A stretch of 64,000 bases of DNA from Streptomyces rishiriensis. Its GTDB lineage: Bacteria > Actinomycetota > Actinomycetes > Streptomycetales > Streptomycetaceae. The notes below the pieces were generated by a model. The model had not been told where the DNA came from. It made no database searches and saw nothing but the letters and a program-made list of their open reading frames with translations. Shown piece by piece: positions 19,365 to 27,686 of the stretch. The position numbers were made by a program, and so were the translations under genes. The stretch's first letter is position 1; each line of letters starts with the position of its first letter. Location: assembly GCF_030815485.1 (NCBI RefSeq), contig NZ_JAUSWV010000002.1, forward strand, positions 6,448,001 through 6,512,000. Direction: 5' to 3'.

Positions 19365-20032
19365 GCGCCCTCCTGCGCTACCAGACCGCCCTGCTCCTGC
19401 GCTCGCAGCGCTGGCTGCCCCCGTTCCTGCTCTACGCCGTCTTTCTGGGCATCGGCGTGCAGGGAGGCCAGCCGCTGCTGGACTCGCTGGGCTACACGGC
19501 CGCGTTCCTGCTGCCCGTCGCCGCCTGGCTGGTGCGGATCTGTGTCACCAACGAGCCCCCGGCCGCCCGCACCGTCGTCGCGGCGGCGGCCGGGCCCGCG
19601 CGGGCGCACCTGGCCTGTGTCCTGGTCGCGCTGACCACGGCCGTCGTGCTCGGCGTGACGGCGACCGTGCTGGTCACGCTGATCAGCGACCCGGTCGGCA
19701 GCGACCACGACAAGCGCGTTCCGGTCGTGGAAGCCGCCGGTGCCGGACTGCTCGCCGTCCTGACCTGCGCCCTGCTGGGCACGGCCGTCGGCGTGCTCAC
19801 CGCCTGGCCCGTGCTGCGCTCGCCCGGCCGCGCCGTGCCCGCGCTGCTCCTGGCGGCTCTGCTGGCCCTGGTGGTAACCGGTTCCCCGGCGCATGCGGCC
19901 GTGCGCGGCCTGGTGGACGGCTCCCACACGGCCACCGTCCACGTGCCGATCGTGCCCGTCGCTGCGGCAGCCCTGCTGAGCGCCGCGGCGACGGCCCTGG
20001 CATGCGCGCTTACGTCACGCCGATCGCCGTGA
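19361..20032 (+). CDS. ABC transporter membrane subunit
   Basis: A 223-residue integral membrane protein with about six hydrophobic segments, starting MSALLRYQTALLLRSQRW. It is not similar by eye to a named permease family, but the ATGA overlap with the upstream ATPase makes it the membrane half of the same transporter. A start 14 codons upstream would overlap the ATPase gene further and is less likely. Loops are short and there are no enzymatic motifs. The operon ends here, facing the zinc-ribbon gene. Confidence 0.87.
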   Translation: MSALLRYQTALLLRSQRWLPPFLLYAVFLGIGVQGGQPLLDSLGYTAAFLLPVAAWLVRICVTNEPPAARTVVAAAAGPARAHLACVLVALTTAVVLGVTATVLVTLISDPVGSDHDKRVPVVEAAGAGLLAVLTCALLGTAVGVLTAWPVLRSPGRAVPALLLAALLALVVTGSPAHAAVRGLVDGSHTATVHVPIVPVAAAALLSAAATALACALTSRRSP

Positions 20033-20477
20033 GGAAGGGGGCCGGGGAAGAGGGGAGGCCGGGAAAGACGGTCAGAGCGGGAGAGGGGGAGCCGGGGGAG
20101 CCGGGGGAGCCGGGGAGGTGGGGGAAGCAGCCGGGGGAAGGTGAGGCAAACCGGGGGCAGACAGACGGGGGAGGCTGGGAGAGAGCGGTTACGCAACAGT
20201 GAACCAACGCTCGGCGGTGATGTGCGCCGGTAAGCGTCTACGCGGCGTCCGTGAGCGAAAGTGCGCTGTGCCCCCGTCCGTTTCAGCGGGCGAGCGGGTG
20301 TCGGGTAACCGATTACGCGTCAGTGGCACGAGCCCGCGACGGTAAGCGATGGTGAAACGGTGATCGGCCGCTCGCCGACCGCCAATCGGCAGCAACCGGC
20401 TACTTGACGTGTATCCGGTTGCTGGTCGGTAGTCGGCGCCGATTGTGTTCCGTAACCGGTTGTGCGGGCGGGGCGTG
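20033..20477. other. Intergenic region with purine-rich repeats
   Basis: This 445-bp gap between convergent genes starts with a purine-rich tract (20035-20160) that includes a 9-bp unit GGAGCCGGG repeated about three times near 20085-20115. The right half is less GC-rich and contains several CGGTAACCG-like motifs and the inverted repeat at 20390-20424. I found no coding sequence with normal codon use. Confidence 0.65.
20390..20424. terminator. Inverted repeat, candidate bidirectional terminator
   Basis: Perfect 10-bp arms CAGCAACCGG (20390-20399) and CCGGTTGCTG (20415-20424) enclose a 15-base loop. The stem can extend imperfectly through the flanking GCCGAC and GTCGGC sequences. It lies between the convergent ABC transporter operon and the zinc-ribbon gene. 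Confidence 0.5.
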
Positions 20478-20666
20478 CTACCCCGAGCACGCAGTCCGCT
20501 GCGCTTCCTGCCACTCGCACACCGGGCACAGCGTGATCCCCTTGTAGGACTCCGGATACTCGGTCGGCTTGCGGCAGAGGACGCACTCCGCGTACGGCGG
20601 CCCCTCGGTGCTGGGCGGCGTGGTCGCGTCGATCAGGCAGTACTCGCGGTCACTGTCGTCGCTCAT
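20478..20666 (-). CDS. Small zinc-ribbon protein (62 aa)
   Basis: A 62-residue acidic peptide with two CxxC pairs (AECVLCRKPTEYPES and GITLCPVCEWQEA) 18 residues apart, a typical zinc ribbon. An additional Cys lies in EYCLID. GGAGG sits directly before the ATG, with only one base of spacing, which is unusually close. It is downstream of and co-oriented with the polysaccharide deacetylase gene (about 120 bp). Its role is unknown; proteins of this size and fold often bind nucleic acids or protein partners. Confidence 0.75.
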   Translation of the reverse strand: MSDDSDREYCLIDATTPPSTEGPPYAECVLCRKPTEYPESYKGITLCPVCEWQEAQRTACSG

Positions 20667-20785
20667 ACCTCCAGAGTACGTAAGCGAGTACGACTCGTCC
20701 GAGTGTCCGGACCTGGGTGTCCGGGTCCTTCGGGTGCTCCGCGTGCTCCGGGTGGCGGGGCGTCCGGATGTCGGGGTGGCGTGGT

Positions 20786-21640
20786 TCACCGGCGTCCGCT
20801 CGCCGCCCCGATCAGCTCGGACACCTTGACGAACCGGTACCCCTGTCGGCGCAGCTCCGGCACGATGGCCCGTACCGCCCGCTCGGTCGTCGGGGCGGCG
20901 CTGCGCGTGCAGTGCATGACGACGACGGAGCCGGGCTGGACTCCTTCGAGCACCTGCCGGGCCACCGCGTCCGCGTCGGTCGCGAAGGCGTCTCCGCTGA
21001 CCACGTCCCACTGCACCGCGGTGACGCCCATGCCGCTCACCGCCCGCAGCGCCTGTCGGTCGTAGCAACCGCCGGGGAAACGGAAGTACGGCATCGCGTT
21101 CGGCACCCCGGCGTTGCGGAACGCCTTATACGCCCGCTCCACGTCCGCGCGCATCTTGTCCGCCGGGACGGTCGGCAGGCCGTAACAGTCATCGGTGAAG
21201 GCGTAGTGGCTGTAGGAGTGGTTGGCGATCTCGAAGCGGGGGTCGCGGCCCAGGGAGCGGGCCTGGTCCGGGTACTCCTCGGCCCAGCGGCCGGTCATGA
21301 ACACGGTGGCAGGCACCTTCAGCGCACGCAGTGCGGCGATGAGCCCCGGGTTGTCGAAGTGCTCGCCGGCCGCCGCGCGGGCTCCCTGGTCGGCGGTCAT
21401 GTCGGCGTCGAAGGTGAGGGCGACTGCCTTGTCGGCGGTGCGGGGCGCTCTAGTGAAGACGGGAGTGAGGCCCGCCGGACCGGGGGCCAGCGTGGGGGGC
21501 CGGGTGGGGGCCGGGGAAGCGGGCGCGTGGGCGGCCGGACGAGCAGTGCGTGGTTCCTCAGGGGTGCCGCAGGCAGCGAGGGGGGCGAGGGCGGCCCCGA
21601 TGGCACAGAGGGCGGTGAGGCGGCGTACGGAAGGGATCAT
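20786..21640 (-). CDS. Polysaccharide deacetylase lipoprotein (NodB homology, CE4)
   Basis: A 284-residue lipoprotein with a signal peptide and lipobox LAAC near residue 24, followed by a disordered Pro/Ala stretch (to about residue 65). The NodB domain contains the catalytic and metal motifs TFDAD (motif 1), HSYSH (motif 2, zinc His pair) and RFPGGCYD (motif 3), with a late DVVSGD and VVVMHC. CE4 enzymes remove acetyl groups from peptidoglycan or other polysaccharides. It acts on the outer face of the membrane. Nothing adjacent indicates the polymer. Confidence 0.93.
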   Translation of the reverse strand: MIPSVRRLTALCAIGAALAPLAACGTPEEPRTARPAAHAPASPAPTRPPTLAPGPAGLTPVFTRAPRTADKAVALTFDADMTADQGARAAAGEHFDNPGLIAALRALKVPATVFMTGRWAEEYPDQARSLGRDPRFEIANHSYSHYAFTDDCYGLPTVPADKMRADVERAYKAFRNAGVPNAMPYFRFPGGCYDRQALRAVSGMGVTAVQWDVVSGDAFATDADAVARQVLEGVQPGSVVVMHCTRSAAPTTERAVRAIVPELRRQGYRFVKVSELIGAASGRR

Positions 21641-21843
21641 CGTATGAAGTTATGAGAGTTCTGATGGTGTTCGTTGCGATATGCGACCGTGCCTCTGGTC
21701 GTGTCATCGTCGTGTCACCCACCCGGGCTCTCGTTCGCCCGGGCAGCACCAGGCCGGTGAGGAGACAGCGGGTTGCGGGCGGGCCCGTAGACGCGGGCGG
21801 TCGGTCGCTCACGGTTGTCGGCTCGGGCGCGTCATCCCGACGG

Positions 21844-22197
21844 TCAGGGCAGTTCCAGGCGGAGCCCATGGAAGCGGTTGCGCAGGAGACGGTCGTGCGT
21901 CACCACGACCAGCGTGCCGGTGTAGCGGTCCAGGGCCGCCTCGATCTCTTCGACCAGGGCGGGAGCCAGGTGGTTCGTCGGCTCGTCGAGCAGGAGCAGA
22001 TCCAATGGGCCGGCCGTCACAAGCCGGGCCAGTTCGAGCTTGCGGCGCTGTCCGACGGACAGGTTCCGTACGGGAACAGCGAGGTCGGCGGCGTGGAACA
22101 GGCCGAGCGCAAGGAGCGCGTCGGCATGCTCGTCGGGCTGCCCCGCCCTGTCGGCGGCGAATGCCGCGAGCAGCGTTCGGGCATCGAAGGCGTCGTC
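21844..22197 (-). pseudogene. C-terminal remnant of an ABC-F ATPase
   Basis: The frame encodes about 117 residues matching the end of the second ATPase domain of ABC-F proteins (ribosome-associated, some antibiotic-resistance factors). It has the signature NLSVGQRRKLELARLV, the Walker B DLLLLDEPTNHLAP and the H-loop VVVTHDRLLRN. The first ATPase domain, linker and second Walker A are missing; an intact ABC-F protein has about 530 residues. Upstream sequence runs straight into the PhoX stop region with no plausible start. It is best read as a truncated, non-functional relic left by a deletion. Confidence 0.8.
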
Positions 22198-22307
22198 GGG
22201 AGCGCTTTGCTGACGCAGGGGCGGGCGGCGGCGGTCGCCTTCGCCGGGCGGCAGGCGTCGCGCAGGTCGGGACGCCCCGCGACCGCCCGAGTCCCCAGTC
22301 GGGCGGC

Positions 22308-23681
22308 CTAGCGTCGCCAGGGCCCCGTGACGGCGAAGGTCGTCCCCGGGGTGTAGCAGTTGACGTACATGGTGTCGCCGTCGGGGGAGAAGGTGACGCC
22401 GGCGAACTCGCCCCACTCCGGGGCCTGCGGTGTTCCGATGTTCTGGCGGCCACGCGCCATCGCGTACACCTCGCCGGTCCTGGTCACGCCGAAGACGTGC
22501 TGGGCGCCGTTGCCGTCCTCGCAGACCATCAGGCCGCCGCTGGGGGCCAGGCAGATGTTGTCGGGGGACTCGCCGGGGAGTTGGACGTCCGTGTCCGGGC
22601 CGAAGACGATGACAAGGGTGAGGCGGCGGAGCTTCGGGTCGTACCGCCAGATCTGGCCGAAGTGATCGGCCGCCGAGCCGTCCGCGCCGCGTGCGAACGA
22701 CGACACGAAGTACACGCACCGCCCGCCCCAGTAACAGCCCTCGAGCTTCTGGGCGTGCGTGATGCCCTTCGGGCCGAAGTCCTGGAGCCGCACCGGGGTT
22801 TCGGCGGCGAGCGGGTCCGGTACGTCGACCCACTCGATGCCGTCGAAGGTGGCGCCCGTGTCCTGGATCGAGGACAGGTCCGGCACGCCGGGGACGCGCA
22901 TCGCCTGGAGGCGGCCGCCCGCGCGAAACGAGCCCGCTCCGCCCAACGGTTTCTTCGGGAGAAAGCGGTAGAAAAGGCCGAACGGCTTGAGGAACGCGTC
23001 CTCGGTTTCGTAAACGATTCCGAGGTGCGGGTCGACGGCGATCGCCTCGTGTTGGAAGCGGCCCATCGCAGTCAGGGGGACGGCCCCGCTGCGGCGCGGG
23101 TCGGACGGGTCGACCTCGAAGATGAAGCCGTGATCCTTTGTGTAACCGTTTGTGCCGGCTTTGTCCTCGGTCTCCTCGCAGGTCAGCCACGTGTGCCAGG
23201 GGGTGGGCCCGCCCGCGCAGTTGACGGCCGTACCGGCGATGGCCACTCGTTCGGCGAGCACGTGGTTCCGGGAGTCCAGCGTGAGGGCCGTGCAGCCGCC
23301 CTTGCCCTCCGGGTCGTAGGTCAGGCCCTCGACCGTGGGGACGGGGAACTTGGCCGTGGGGCGGTTCTCGTGGTTGCGGACCAGGTGGACGCGACCGTTC
23401 CGGCCGGGCAGAGCCGTCATGCCGTCGTGGTTCGAGGGGACCGGACCTTCGCCGGAGCGCAGTGGGTCACCCTCGCGGGAGAGGACCCGGTAGCGGAAGC
23501 CCGCGGGGAGGTCGAGCAGGCCCTGCGGGTCGGGCACGAGGGGGCCGTAGCCGTCACCGCCGAGGGTCTGCGCGGCGGCGGTGCCCGCGAAGAGGTCGGA
23601 GAGGGCGCCGGTGAACGCGATTCCCGCGCCCACTCCCAGGGCGCCGGTACCGGCGAGGATCTGACGTCGTGTCGCAGACAT
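22308..23681 (-). CDS. PhoX family (DUF839) secreted phosphatase
   Basis: A 457-residue protein exported through the Tat pathway, with the twin-arginine signal SATRRQILAGTGALGVG. The mature part is a beta-propeller of the DUF839/PhoX family, with blocks GFRYRVLSREGDPL, NHDGM, LVRNHEN, TCEETEDKAG, RFQHEAIAVDP and CYWGGRCVYFVSS. PhoX enzymes are calcium/iron-dependent phosphomonoesterases, commonly part of the phosphate-starvation response. I could not pick out a clear PHO box in the short upstream gap. It lies between the ABC-F remnant and the slipin gene on the same strand. Confidence 0.92.
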   Translation of the reverse strand: MSATRRQILAGTGALGVGAGIAFTGALSDLFAGTAAAQTLGGDGYGPLVPDPQGLLDLPAGFRYRVLSREGDPLRSGEGPVPSNHDGMTALPGRNGRVHLVRNHENRPTAKFPVPTVEGLTYDPEGKGGCTALTLDSRNHVLAERVAIAGTAVNCAGGPTPWHTWLTCEETEDKAGTNGYTKDHGFIFEVDPSDPRRSGAVPLTAMGRFQHEAIAVDPHLGIVYETEDAFLKPFGLFYRFLPKKPLGGAGSFRAGGRLQAMRVPGVPDLSSIQDTGATFDGIEWVDVPDPLAAETPVRLQDFGPKGITHAQKLEGCYWGGRCVYFVSSFARGADGSAADHFGQIWRYDPKLRRLTLVIVFGPDTDVQLPGESPDNICLAPSGGLMVCEDGNGAQHVFGVTRTGEVYAMARGRQNIGTPQAPEWGEFAGVTFSPDGDTMYVNCYTPGTTFAVTGPWRR

Positions 23682-23771
23682 GCGGAAACCTTCCTGCTGG
23701 CGGACAGGAACTGTGATCCCGCTGTGTCTATCACCCGCAGGGCGCCCCGGGAACCACGCGCGTAGCTCGTG

Positions 23772-24782
23772 TCACTCCTCCCCGTCCCTCGGGGAGGGCT
23801 GGGGTGAAGGCGACAAGGGCGGCTGTTGTTGCTCTTGCCCCTGCTCCTGCTCCTGCTCTTGTTGCTCTTGCTGTTGCCGTTGCTGGTTCAGCGGCTCGTG
23901 GCGTGGTTGCTGCGGTGTCTCTTGCTGTGGATGTTGCGGAAGCGGTTGCTGCTGTGCCTCTTGCTGTAGATGTTGCGGAAGCGGTTGCTGCTGTGTCTCT
24001 TGCTGTGGATGTTGTGGGAGCGGTTGCTGCGCCTTTTCCAGGAATCTCAGCAGTTCCACCGGGAACGGCAGCACGAGGGTGGAGTTCTTCTCGGCGGCGA
24101 CCGCCACCACCGTCTGGAGCAGCCGCAGCTGGAGCGCGGCGGGCTGCTCGGACATCTCCTTCGCGGCCTCGGCGAGCTTCTTCGAGGCCTGGAGCTCGGC
24201 GTCGGCGTTGATGATCCGGGCCCGCCGCTCACGGTCGGCCTCGGCCTGCCGGGCCATCGAGCGCTTCATCGTGTCCGGCAGGGACACATCCTTGATCTCC
24301 ACCCGGTCGATCTGCACACCCCAGCCGATGGCGGGGCTGTCGATCATCAGCTCCAGGCCTTCGTTGAGCTTCTCCCGGTTGGACAGCAGGTCGTCCAGTT
24401 CGCTCTTGCCGATGATCGAACGCAGCGAGGTCTGTGCCATCTGTGAGACGGCGAAGCGATAGTCCTCGACGTTGATGGTCGCGGCCGCCGCGTCGACCAC
24501 CCGGAAGTACACCACCGCGTCGACCCGCACGGTCACGTTGTCGCGGGTGATGCCCTCCTGGGCGGGAATGGGCATCGTCACGATCTGCATGTTGACCTTG
24601 CGCAACCGGTCCACGGCGGGGACGACCAGGGTGAACCCCGGCATACGGACATCGCCGCGCAGCCGGCCGAGCCGGAGGACGACCCCGCGTTCGTACTGCT
24701 TGACGACCCGAGCCGCCGCCCCGACGTACACGAGCCCTCCGGCGGCGACCACCGCTGCCGCGCCCAGCAGCTCCTCGAGCAT
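23772..24782 (-). CDS. Slipin/stomatin-like SPFH (band 7) protein with Gln-rich tail
   Basis: A 336-residue membrane-associated scaffold protein. It has an N-terminal hydrophobic hairpin (residues 1-22), then an SPFH domain with the slipin signature YERGVVLRLGRL, MPIPAQEGITRDNVTVRVDAVVYF and VQIDRVEIKDVSLP, followed by a coiled coil (RARIINADAELQASKKLAEAA). The tail (about residues 245-336) is highly unusual: three near-identical blocks of about 16 residues centred on QQPLPQH, then Gln/Glu runs. Slipins form oligomers at lipid microdomains. The ATG at 24782 places the hydrophobic segment at the N-terminus, as in relatives. Confidence 0.92.
   Translation of the reverse strand: MLEELLGAAAVVAAGGLVYVGAAARVVKQYERGVVLRLGRLRGDVRMPGFTLVVPAVDRLRKVNMQIVTMPIPAQEGITRDNVTVRVDAVVYFRVVDAAAATINVEDYRFAVSQMAQTSLRSIIGKSELDDLLSNREKLNEGLELMIDSPAIGWGVQIDRVEIKDVSLPDTMKRSMARQAEADRERRARIINADAELQASKKLAEAAKEMSEQPAALQLRLLQTVVAVAAEKNSTLVLPFPVELLRFLEKAQQPLPQHPQQETQQQPLPQHLQQEAQQQPLPQHPQQETPQQPRHEPLNQQRQQQEQQEQEQEQGQEQQQPPLSPSPQPSPRDGEE
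23875..24040 (-). repeat. 48-bp in-frame repeats encoding the slipin Gln-rich tail
   Basis: Three copies of a roughly 48-bp unit containing TGTTGCGGAAGCGGTTGCTG or close variants, within the 3' part of the slipin gene. Adjacent 23820-23880 is a run of GCTCCT/GTTGCT-like hexamers encoding Gln/Glu. All units are multiples of three, so the frame is preserved. Confidence 0.8.
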
Positions 24783-24842
24783 GACGACCTCCTCGGCAAG
24801 AGGCCCGAAAGAGTGTTTCTGTCTGCTCTGCCACGATATGCC

Positions 24843-24888
24843 CGCTGTCCGGCCCGGGGCCACGCCCCAGGTCCCGGGCCGGACAGCG
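24843..24888. terminator. Strong hairpin terminator downstream of SulP
   Basis: Perfect 16-bp arms (24843-24858 and 24873-24888; core GTCCGGCCCGGG / CCCGGGCCGGAC) enclose a 14-base loop. It lies 10 bases after the SulP stop on the leftward strand and before the slipin start, so it ends the carbonic anhydrase-SulP transcript. Confidence 0.85.
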
Positions 24889-24897
24889 ACGGGCGGG

Positions 24898-26418
24898 CTA
24901 CACGGTCGTAACCGGTTCCGTGATCTTGACGGGTTCCGTGACCTTCACCGGCTCCGTGCCGGCCGCACTGTGGCGTTCGGCCCAGGTCTCCAGTGCCGTA
25001 CGGCAGGCGTGGTCGAGGTGGTGCAGACCGGAGAGGTCCAGCTCGACGGGGCGGTCCTGCGGGAGGGCCTCCAGGCTGTCGAGGATCTTCGGCAGCCGCA
25101 GGAAGGTCGCGTTGCCCGACAGGTGGACCTGGACGGGTCCGGCGCCCTTGTCGACGACCTCCAGCCTGATGTGCGAGGCCTCCCAGGCCGTCTTGGCGAC
25201 GGCCAGTGCGAGGCCGATGAGAACGCCCTCGAACATGCTGACCGCGACGATCGAGACGGCCGTGACCACCAGGATCAGCGCCTCGCCGCGGTGCTCGCGC
25301 CACAGTCCCACGATCGCCCGCACGGGCACGAGCTTGGCGCCCGCGTGCACGAGGATGCCGGCCAGCGCCGGGAGGGGTATGTAGGCCAGTACGTTCGGCA
25401 GCAGGGCCGCGAAGAGCAGCAGCCACACGCCGTGCAGGACGCGCGAGGCCTTCGTCCGCGCGCCCGCCTGGACGTTGGCCGCGCTGCGCACGATCACCGC
25501 GGTCATCGGCAGCGCGCCGAGCGCCCCGCAGAGCGCGTTGCCCGCGCCCTGCGCCATCAGCTCCTTGTCGTACTCGGTGCGCGGGCCGTCGTGCAGACGG
25601 TCCACCGCCGCCGCGCTGAACAGCGACTCGGCGGACGCGATCAGGGTGAAGGCGACGATCGTGCCGAGCAGGCCGACGTGCGCCAGTTCGCCGAAGGAGC
25701 TCAGCGACGGTGGCTGGACGGAACCGAGCAGGCCCTGCACCTCGACCGTGGCCACGGGCAGGTTCAGCAGCAGGGCGGCGAGGGTCGCCAGGCCGACCGC
25801 GGCGAGTGGGCCGGGCACCGTACGCACCTTCGTCGGCAACCGCTTCCACAACACGAGCACCGCGATGGTGCCGACGCCGATGGCGAGCGAGGCCAGTGCG
25901 GAGGTGCTGCCGGCCGCGTCCACGAGCGCCTCGGGCAGTCCGGCGATCTTCGCGAGGCCGGACGCCGGCGCCTTGGTGTCCGCCATCGCGTACAACTGAC
26001 CGGCGATCAGCACCAGGCCGATTCCGGCCAGCATGCCCTCGACGACCGAGACGGAGATGGCCCGGAAGTAGCGGCCCAGTTTCAGGGCGCCCATGGCGAG
26101 CTGGAGGACGCCCGTGGCCAGGACGACGACTCCGAGGGCGGGCAGGCCGAACTCCCGCACCGCCTCGAAGACCAGCACGGTCAGTCCGGCCGCCGGACCG
26201 GACACCTGGAGGGAACTGCCGCGCATCACACCGGTGACGAGGCCGCCGACGATGCCGGTGACGAGCCCCAGCTCGGCCGGCACGCCGGAGGCCACCGCCA
26301 CGCCCACGCACAGCGGCAGCGCGACCAGGAAGACGACGAGGGAAGCGGCGAAGTCCTGCCGCAGATGGGGGAACCGGGATATTCGCCCGGCGGGCTTCTG
26401 GTTCATCGCGGCGCTCAC
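24898..26418 (-). CDS. SulP family inorganic anion transporter (sulfate or bicarbonate)
   Basis: A 506-residue transporter with 10-12 membrane helices. The SulP signatures are FPHLRQDFAASLVVFLVALP at the N-terminus, GSSLQVSGPAAGLTVLVF and the AGILVHAGAKLV region. A short STAS-like domain (from about residue 415) with VELDLSGLHHLDHA follows, then a repeating tail of EPVK(V/I)T units. The GTG at 26418 overlaps the stop of the upstream carbonic anhydrase (GTGA), implying coupling and pointing to bicarbonate as a candidate substrate. An ATG four codons later is an alternative start. Confidence 0.92.
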   Translation of the reverse strand: MSAAMNQKPAGRISRFPHLRQDFAASLVVFLVALPLCVGVAVASGVPAELGLVTGIVGGLVTGVMRGSSLQVSGPAAGLTVLVFEAVREFGLPALGVVVLATGVLQLAMGALKLGRYFRAISVSVVEGMLAGIGLVLIAGQLYAMADTKAPASGLAKIAGLPEALVDAAGSTSALASLAIGVGTIAVLVLWKRLPTKVRTVPGPLAAVGLATLAALLLNLPVATVEVQGLLGSVQPPSLSSFGELAHVGLLGTIVAFTLIASAESLFSAAAVDRLHDGPRTEYDKELMAQGAGNALCGALGALPMTAVIVRSAANVQAGARTKASRVLHGVWLLLFAALLPNVLAYIPLPALAGILVHAGAKLVPVRAIVGLWREHRGEALILVVTAVSIVAVSMFEGVLIGLALAVAKTAWEASHIRLEVVDKGAGPVQVHLSGNATFLRLPKILDSLEALPQDRPVELDLSGLHHLDHACRTALETWAERHSAAGTEPVKVTEPVKITEPVTTV

Positions 26419-26997
26419 AGGGCCTCGAAGCCGTCGGTGTCGACGCGGTGTTCGCGCACGGCGCCGGTGTGCACCTCGTAGTACCAGCCGTGCAACCGCA
26501 GCCGGCCGTCGGCCAGCCGCTTCTCCACGCAGGGGTAGGAGCGCAGCCGCAGCAACTGGGCGAGTACGTGGGTCTGCACCGCCCGCATGACCGTCGGGTC
26601 GTCGGGGTCGGCGGCCTCCGGTTCGTCCGCGGCGTGCGCGAGCCAGTCGCGTACGGCGGGGACGCCGTCGAGGTCGTCGCCGCGCACCAGCGCGCCGACG
26701 GCGCCGCAGTGCGAGTGGCCGCAGACGACGACGTCCTGGACGCCGAGGACCTCGACGGCGTACTCGATGGTGGCCGCCTCGCCGGTGGGGCGGTCGGAGA
26801 CGTAGGGGGGCACGATGTTGCCGCGCGGTGCGCAGCTCGAAGAGCTCACCGGGACGGGCGCCCGTGATCAGGGCGGGAACGACCCGCGAGTCGGAGCAGG
26901 TGATGAACAGGACCTGAGGGGACTGGCCGTCTGCGAGGTTGGCGAACTCCTCAGGGCGCTGTCCGAACGTACGGGCGTTGTCGATGAGGGGCTGCAT
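26415..26997 (-). pseudogene. Beta-carbonic anhydrase gene with a one-base frameshift
   Basis: The first 57 residues (MQPLIDNARTFGQRPEEF... ending FELRTA) carry the zinc motif CSDSR. The rest of the enzyme, beginning GNIVPPYVSDRPTGEAA with HCGA in VVCGHSHCGAVGAL, is in another frame. One extra base in the GCGC stretch at 26823-26827 separates them. Without it the gene would encode a normal ~193-residue beta-class enzyme with all zinc ligands. The reading frame is otherwise clean on both sides, so this is either a very recent mutation or a sequencing error. It normally converts CO2 to bicarbonate for the adjacent SulP transporter. Confidence 0.85.
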
Positions 26998-27089
26998 GAC
27001 GTGGTGACTCCTCCTGGCGCGCGGTGGGGGGCGCGTCGGATGTGCAGGACACAGGACAGGTGGGGGAAGTGCTGTTCTGCTCTGCTCTC

Positions 27090-27503
27090 TCAGCAGCGGA
27101 AGACCTGGAGGGTCGCCGGTGAGTGGGCGGCCGAGGATCTCGACCAGCGGTGATAGGGGTCGCCGGGCAGGGGCGGCTGATGCGCGGACGCGGGATCCTG
27201 CGCCAGCAGCGCGCGCTCGGGCTCCTGGGGTGCCGAAGCGGCCGGACCGGAGCTGCCGGCACGGTGGCGGTCACGGGTGCGCAGGGGGTCGGCGGGCCCG
27301 CCGGAGCGGTCGCAGTCGCGGAGCGTGGCGATCTCGTCGCGCATCGCTTTGCCCGAGACCTTGATCCCGGGCTGGGCCTTGGCCTCGGCCTGACGGACCG
27401 TGTGCGCGCGTGCGAACGATGACGTGGGTGCGAAGAACGGAAGGGCGAGCAGGACGGCGGCGAGGACCGAAATGACGGTTCGGGTCGTCGTACCTCGGAA
27501 CAT
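27090..27503 (-). CDS. Small secreted hypothetical protein (137 aa)
   Basis: A 137-residue protein with a clear Sec signal peptide (MFRGTTTRTVISVLAAVLLALPFFAP, cleavage near SSFARA). The mature part is short, basic and Ser/Pro/Ala-rich, with a single Cys pair-like arrangement (RDCDR and a C-terminal Cys). I do not recognise a family. The likely promoter region to the right contains TTGACC-like hexamers and a DasR-type motif (27532-27543). The C-terminal half has little predicted order and could be degenerate. Confidence 0.65.
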   Translation of the reverse strand: MFRGTTTRTVISVLAAVLLALPFFAPTSSFARAHTVRQAEAKAQPGIKVSGKAMRDEIATLRDCDRSGGPADPLRTRDRHRAGSSGPAASAPQEPERALLAQDPASAHQPPLPGDPYHRWSRSSAAHSPATLQVFRC

Positions 27504-27531
27504 GCGCCCCCCTTCGGACGGTTCGCACTTC

Positions 27532-27543
27532 TAGTCCAGACCA
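27532..27543. promoter_or_regulatory. dre-like (DasR-type) motif upstream of the small secreted protein
   Basis: TAGTCCAGACCA differs at two positions from the symmetric DasR core TGGTCTAGACCA and at one from the TGGTCCAGACC repeats known upstream of Streptomyces chitinase genes. It lies about 30 bases upstream of the start codon of the secreted protein. Two TTGACC-like hexamers follow at 27550-27565 on the leftward strand. The match is suggestive only. Confidence 0.35.
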
Positions 27544-27573
27544 ACGGCTGGTCAACCATTGGTCAAGAAACAC

Positions 27574-27605
27574 GTTAACCCTGCAAAGTTGTTTGCAGGG
27601 TTAAC
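27574..27605. terminator. Perfect 14-bp hairpin downstream of zapE
   Basis: Arms GTTAACCCTGCAAA (27574-27587) and its exact complement (27592-27605) flank a four-base loop GTTG. It is AT-richer than its surroundings. It lies 81 bases after the zapE stop (leftward strand) and could terminate that transcript, or act in the leader of the secreted-protein gene. Confidence 0.7.
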
Positions 27606-27686
27606 TGGACGTTGCGAAATGAAGTGCGCCTCAAAAGGGAGGGGTTCTTGGCGCGAACCCACTCTTGACGGGGCGGTCAAGATCGT

